Below the pieces are notes generated by a model. It saw only the letters and a list, made by a program, of their open reading frames with translations, searched no databases and had not been told where the DNA came from. From Cryomorphaceae bacterium (GTDB taxonomy: Bacteria > Bacteroidota > Bacteroidia > Flavobacteriales > ECT2AJA-044), in contig CP059070.1 of NCBI GenBank assembly GCA_017798125.1, positions 1,116,001 through 1,180,000 on the forward strand: a DNA stretch of 64,000 nt, read 5' to 3'. The position numbers and the translations under genes were made by a program. Below, piece after piece: positions 59,874 to 64,000 of this stretch (position 1 is the first letter of the stretch; every line of letters begins with the position of its first letter).

Positions 59874-60249
59874 TTCCATTCACAACAAAATTTGTGCGGT
59901 TTACAACATTCCTTTTTTAGGAAGGCCATTGGCATATAATTTCGGTAGCGGTTGAAGGCTATGGTCGTGAAACAACGAGCATCCACCCGCTTGCCATTCC
60001 CTTCTTCCATTTGAGCTGAATTTCGAGGAGCCGCCACGCTTCTTGGAGTTCTTGTGTTCACTAAACCTAACAACTCTGATGAAAGAATTCTACGGGTTTC
60101 CTATTGCCCCGGTCAAGGACCACAAACGGCCTCAGCGTCGTTTGTGGACAGAGTTGCGCTATTCCGGATTTCTTTTTTAACCCAAATGGGGACTCCTAAT
60201 CCCCGCTACAACCTAAATCTCTCACACACACCCTCTAACCTCCCATCTT
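59874..60249 (+). other. Intergenic region before the second large secreted protein
   Basis: This 376-bp stretch has no convincing gene. It contains a perfect 9-bp inverted repeat CCACAAACG / CGTTTGTGG (60120-60128 and 60139-60147, ten-base loop, extendable by two pairs) and a smaller GGGGA/TCCCC hairpin (60188-60204). A weak TTCCT-TTTTT-AGGAA hairpin lies about 40 bp after the regulator stop. The hairpins sit 45-130 bp before the next ATG and could be leader-RNA structure or regulator sites. No clear TAnnTTTG box was found. Confidence 0.55.
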
Positions 60250-63200
60250 ATGAAACTAAATTACTCTTCTACCCGTTTGTTGGTGGTCTTTTTTGGGCTC
60301 TTTACTTTTTTGAGCACGACTACCCTTTCTGCGAACAACTCTGTAGCGTATGGAGCCAAAGAATTTGGTCCATCACCAAATTTAGATGAAGGCCCCTCCG
60401 GTGCTTTTAATCCTTTGCTTCCTCCGATGAATATCTTTCTGGAGGATTTCAGTGGACTTGCCGGTGGTGTTTATTTCGCGGGACAATCTATCAACTCCTT
60501 TACTGTAACTGCCGGTTCGGTTGACGTTGGAGGCTTTATTTTTGGAAGTAATTCAATTGATCTTGCTGGTAATTCCGATGCTACCATAGAGAGAACCCAG
60601 TTCTTATCTGCAGGACAATATACTTTTAGCTTCAGGCATCTTTTAAATAACAACCCTCCTGGTTCGGAAGCGGTTGTTGCTGAAGTCTTAGATGGTGGTC
60701 AGGTCATCGGAACTGCGACCTTTACTTCGACTTCTTTTGCACAAGTTTCTTCAGTCGATTTTGGAGTTTTTAGCGCCGGGCCAGTTACGTTTAGACTTTC
60801 TCAGTTTTCTAATGGGTCTGATGCCTCAGGGAGTTTTGTTGATAATATTAGAGTAACCTCGGTTCCTGGTCCGGTTGCTGTTTGTTCTTCCGGTCTTATT
60901 TTCGGTGTAGGAGCTAATTGTCAGTACACGGTGGACGCTGTTCAAGTGGCAAATGGGTCATATGATCCAAATACTGGATCAAATATCGGTCTAACTTATT
61001 CTTCGAGTCCTCCGGTCGTTGGCTTGGGAACGCACTTAGTCACAATTACGGTGACCAATCAGTCCGGAGAATCGTCTTCCTGCTCTACTACCATCACGGT
61101 GCAAGACTTGGACAACCCAACCATGGTGACGCAACCGGCAACGGTTGATCTCGATGTGAATGGAGATGGGAGTATTGTGCTTTCGGATATCCTTGTCAGT
61201 ACCGCGGATAATTGCGGTGTTGCGTCAGCTTCCGCAAATAAGCTGGATTTCGATTGCAATGATGTAGGCGTCAATACCGTGGTGGTTACGGTCACCGATG
61301 TAAATGGAAACGTAGCGCAGCAAAATGTGACGGTGACCGTCAACGATGTTGACACTATCAATGCTGGAGCAGATTCATTCAATCTGACGAACTGTGGTCC
61401 TTTCACGTTCTCTGCGGCGGACCTATTGTCCAACGATACTGATCCGTACAACCAAAACTTAAAAATTGACTTTGTTGGAAACCCGAGTTCTGGAACCATT
61501 GTCGATAACAACAATGGGACTTGGACTTATACTCCAGGAAGCAATACCAATCATTCAGCGACAGCCTCCTACATTGTAAAAAGGGATGACGGTACAGTAG
61601 TCTTTGCGGATAACGGTCACTTCTATGAATTCATTAGCTGGCCTGGAGTTACTTGGTCGCAAGCCCTTGCCGATGCTGGTACAAGATCATACAACGGCCA
61701 ACAAGGATATTTGGTAACCATTACTAGTGCAGCTGAAAATGCTTTTGCCGTTTCCAAATTAGCTGGACAAGCTTGGATTGGTGCCAATGACTCTCAAGTT
61801 GAGGGAGAGTGGAGATGGGTTACAGGTCCAGAGGCTGGAACCTTCTTTTATAATCAGAATACCGGTCAAGCGGTCAATGGAGCTTACACGAACTGGGAGC
61901 CGAATGAGCCCAATGACTTCAGTACGGGTGAAGATGTAGCGCACTTCCGGAATTCGGGCCTTTGGAACGATTTCCCCAACAATGCCGGTGCCCAGATCTT
62001 GGGATACATTATTGAATATGGTGGATTGCCAGGGGATTGTAATCTGAACTCAACAACGAATGGTGAAATTACCTTCAATTTGAATGATAACGTACCGCCA
62101 ACGGCAAGTGCTCAGAACGTTACTGTACAAATAGACCCTTCCGGCATTGCGACGGTCTTGGCCTCTCAGGTCGACAATGGGTCTGCTGATGATTGTGGCG
62201 TAGCGTCACTTGGCTTTGAACTACCTGGAGGGATTTCAAGTATCTCGCATGACCCAAGCCCCATTACCAATAACAATGATGTTGGCCATGGACAGTCTTT
62301 TACAGCAACTACGACGGGTTTCTTGACCTCCGTTAGAATTAAGGTAAATGCCGCTTACACCAATAGGAATGTACACTTCTACGCGGGCGGTAACGGAAGC
62401 GGAACACTTGGATCTATAGGTACTCCACTCTACACAGAATCAGGAGTAAACCTCGTAAATAGTGCAGGAGGAACGATTTGGAGCGAAATAACTTTGAGTA
62501 CCCCATTGGCTGTCACGGCGGGTCAACAGTACACCTTCATCATTGAGGGCTACACCGACATTCATTACTCTTGGACAAACACCTATTCAGGAGGGCAGTT
62601 TATTTGGGATTATGACATAAGCTCAGGGTGCTGCTCATGGGGGGATATATCATTTGAACTTGGTTTTGGAGGCCCCGTTCCTCAACTAGAGTACAGTTGT
62701 TCTGATCTAGGTGCAAACCCAGTGACCTTACTCGTAACGGATGTCAATAGTAACCAATCAACCGCGCAGGCTGTCGTTACCGTAGGTGATGCCAACCTTA
62801 ATTGTAACCAACCACCTGTAGCTAATTGTGTGGACTTACTCTTGCCGGCAGATGCCAATTGTCAAGCGAATCCTACAGGAGCTGATTTTGCAGGAAACAG
62901 CACGGATCCAGATGGTGACCCTCTGACGTACTCACTCAGTCCAGCACCCCCTTACGGATTGGGAGTTACAAGCGTAGTTGTTACCGTTTCGGACAATAAT
63001 GGCGGAGTTTCGACCTGTTCATCCACTGTGACGGTACAAGATATTGCGGGTCCTACCTTAGTATGTCAAGACGCCACAATCCAATTGGATGCAAATGGAC
63101 AAGCTACACTTCAGCAGACCGATGTTGTTTCCGTAGTTCAGGACAACTGTTCAACACCAACGGTAACCATCAGTCAAACGAGTTTTGATTGTTCTGGGAC

Positions 63201-64000
63201 TGTCTCAAATCCTGCGAATGCCGGAGTATTGACCGGAACACTTTCTGCGGATAATGGCTTTTTTGCCTACATCAGCACAGATGACAATGTGGCTGGGACG
63301 CTCATTTCCCAAGGGAATAGCTGGCCAACCGCTTTTACCTTGAACCCAGCCAACCTTACTCCAGGTCAGCAGTACTACCTACACGTTCAAGCGTACGACC
63401 AAGGTGGACCTGAGTTCTTTGGCGGAACCTTCCAGGTGTCTGGAGCTTTTGAATTTGCCAATGGAAGCCAAACGATTGGAACAAACACCACTGATTGGCA
63501 AGTGGGATTGAACGGGTGGAATAATTATGGTACACCGTTATTCATATCAGTCAACGGATCAAGTCCAATTTGGGGAACTTCGACTCTTCCATTAGGGCCA
63601 TGCGACCTGATTTGGGGAGGAACCTTTAATACTTCGGGATCTGAAACACGGTACTTTACGACACCGATTAACCCAGTTTCCTCAACGGGTGTAACTATTA
63701 CAGCTACTGATGCTGCAGGGAATTCAACAATTTGCCAGGCTAATGTGACGGTCGAGGACAACATCGCGCCGCAGGCGATTGCACAAAACATCACCGTTAA
63801 TCTAGACGGAAATCAATCAGCTACTGTATCAGCTGCTGATGTCGATGGCGGAAGCACGGATAACTGCGCGGTGGTTAGTATGAACATCACAAGTGGACAA
63901 ACATCGTTCAGCTGTGCGGATTTAGGACAGAGCTTCCCCGTTACCTTAGAGGTAGCTGACGCTGCGGGCAATACCGCAACGGCAGTGGCAACCGTAACGG
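60250..64000 (+). CDS. Second large secreted adhesin, 3'-truncated by window edge, with C-type-lectin-like domain
   Basis: An open frame of 1250 codons from ATG 60250 that runs off the window end. A signal peptide is clear (MKLNYSSTRLLVVFFGLF..., cut near TTTLSA). Residues 45-215 form a beta-rich domain; HYR-like units with C-S-T-T-I-T-V-Q-D, D-N-C-G-V and A-D-A-A-G-N-x-x-x-C patterns follow. About residues 457-594 are a C-type-lectin-like domain with GYLVTITSAAEN, WIGANDS, an EPN triplet (NWEPNEPND) and WND near the end, the residues that bind calcium and sugar in lectins. The C-terminus, where a T9SS sorting domain would be expected, is not in the window. Probable surface adhesin able to bind glycans. 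Confidence 0.88.
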   Translation, partial: MKLNYSSTRLLVVFFGLFTFLSTTTLSANNSVAYGAKEFGPSPNLDEGPSGAFNPLLPPMNIFLEDFSGLAGGVYFAGQSINSFTVTAGSVDVGGFIFGSNSIDLAGNSDATIERTQFLSAGQYTFSFRHLLNNNPPGSEAVVAEVLDGGQVIGTATFTSTSFAQVSSVDFGVFSAGPVTFRLSQFSNGSDASGSFVDNIRVTSVPGPVAVCSSGLIFGVGANCQYTVDAVQVANGSYDPNTGSNIGLTYSSSPPVVGLGTHLVTITVTNQSGESSSCSTTITVQDLDNPTMVTQPATVDLDVNGDGSIVLSDILVSTADNCGVASASANKLDFDCNDVGVNTVVVTVTDVNGNVAQQNVTVTVNDVDTINAGADSFNLTNCGPFTFSAADLLSNDTDPYNQNLKIDFVGNPSSGTIVDNNNGTWTYTPGSNTNHSATASYIVKRDDGTVVFADNGHFYEFISWPGVTWSQALADAGTRSYNGQQGYLVTITSAAENAFAVSKLAGQAWIGANDSQVEGEWRWVTGPEAGTFFYNQNTGQAVNGAYTNWEPNEPNDFSTGEDVAHFRNSGLWNDFPNNAGAQILGYIIEYGGLPGDCNLNSTTNGEITFNLNDNVPPTASAQNVTVQIDPSGIATVLASQVDNGSADDCGVASLGFELPGGISSISHDPSPITNNNDVGHGQSFTATTTGFLTSVRIKVNAAYTNRNVHFYAGGNGSGTLGSIGTPLYTESGVNLVNSAGGTIWSEITLSTPLAVTAGQQYTFIIEGYTDIHYSWTNTYSGGQFIWDYDISSGCCSWGDISFELGFGGPVPQLEYSCSDLGANPVTLLVTDVNSNQSTAQAVVTVGDANLNCNQPPVANCVDLLLPADANCQANPTGADFAGNSTDPDGDPLTYSLSPAPPYGLGVTSVVVTVSDNNGGVSTCSSTVTVQDIAGPTLVCQDATIQLDANGQATLQQTDVVSVVQDNCSTPTVTISQTSFDCSGTVSNPANAGVLTGTLSADNGFFAYISTDDNVAGTLISQGNSWPTAFTLNPANLTPGQQYYLHVQAYDQGGPEFFGGTFQVSGAFEFANGSQTIGTNTTDWQVGLNGWNNYGTPLFISVNGSSPIWGTSTLPLGPCDLIWGGTFNTSGSETRYFTTPINPVSSTGVTITATDAAGNSTICQANVTVEDNIAPQAIAQNITVNLDGNQSATVSAADVDGGSTDNCAVVSMNITSGQTSFSCADLGQSFPVTLEVADAAGNTATAVATVT

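Noticed and set aside
60054-60389. 111-codon open frame across the leader and start of the second adhesin
   Set aside because: It is out of frame with the adhesin, overlaps its signal peptide, and has no motif or plausible start context.

Overview
The window comes from a bacterium of the phylum Bacteroidota, most likely a gliding or surface-living member of the Flavobacteriales. Four things point there: two very large secreted proteins, the complete one ending in a type IX secretion (T9SS) C-terminal sorting domain; SprB-type repeats and a RemB-like outer-membrane protein; a ctaB / two-subunit-III / subunit IV / SCO / DUF420 cytochrome oxidase block in the order usual for this phylum; and several TAnnTTTG-type -7 promoter boxes. 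Genus and species cannot be read from the sequence. No tRNA, rRNA, insertion sequence, integrase or CRISPR array was seen.

Region 1 (1-5609) is the edge of a surface-polysaccharide locus. It has two PAPS-dependent sulfotransferases on the + strand (the first cut by the window edge). On the - strand are a GT4 glycosyltransferase, an AsnB-type amidotransferase and a GAE-type nucleotide-sugar epimerase, with a strong terminator between the last two.

Region 2 (5794-34247) is one long, tightly packed + strand gene series with mostly 4-20 nt overlaps or gaps. It holds UDP-hexosaminuronate dehydrogenase, Wza and Wzc export/kinase proteins (Wzc ends in 13 Tyr-Gly repeats), epimerase, aminotransferase, a second AsnB-type protein, a formyltransferase, a WbpG/HisH/HisF amidine-forming trio, a third sulfotransferase, a GT-C-like membrane protein, Wzx flippase, GT4 transferase and Wzy polymerase. 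From 24032 the content changes to an unusual cassette: a DUF115/GT42-like protein, a 2-hydroxyacid dehydrogenase, a Gfo/Idh oxidoreductase, a GmhA-like isomerase, an SDR, a dehydroquinate-synthase-like sugar phosphate cyclase, a YhcH/NanQ-like anomerase, a CMP-sugar synthetase, a KynB-type cyclase-family hydrolase, an HpcH/HpaI pyruvate aldolase and a polysialyltransferase-like enzyme. My inference is a pathway to a CMP-activated acidic sugar or carbocycle that has no NeuB- or KdsA-type condensing enzyme in the window. An epimerase/reductase and (after a promoter) a WecA-like initiating transferase and a RemB/Wzi-like outer-membrane protein complete the polysaccharide locus. The predicted product is a sulfated, amidated, N-formylated and possibly amidine-bearing acidic polymer made by a Wzx/Wzy route.

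Region 3 (37136-41205) is the housekeeping heme-O synthase / cytochrome c oxidase accessory operon; subunits I and II are not in the window.

Region 4 (41206-64000) is a surface-adhesin region. A 275 bp control region with a CRP/FNR-like palindrome precedes a 4639-residue T9SS protein (17 SprB-type repeats, 16 cadherin-like units interrupted by four copies of a recurring module, six HYR-like units, sorting domain). Then come a terminator, two tandemly duplicated periplasmic-TPR histidine kinases, a LytTR response regulator, and the first 1250 codons of a second large secreted protein with a C-type-lectin-like domain. The two-component genes sit between two adhesins, so a regulatory link is plausible but unproven.
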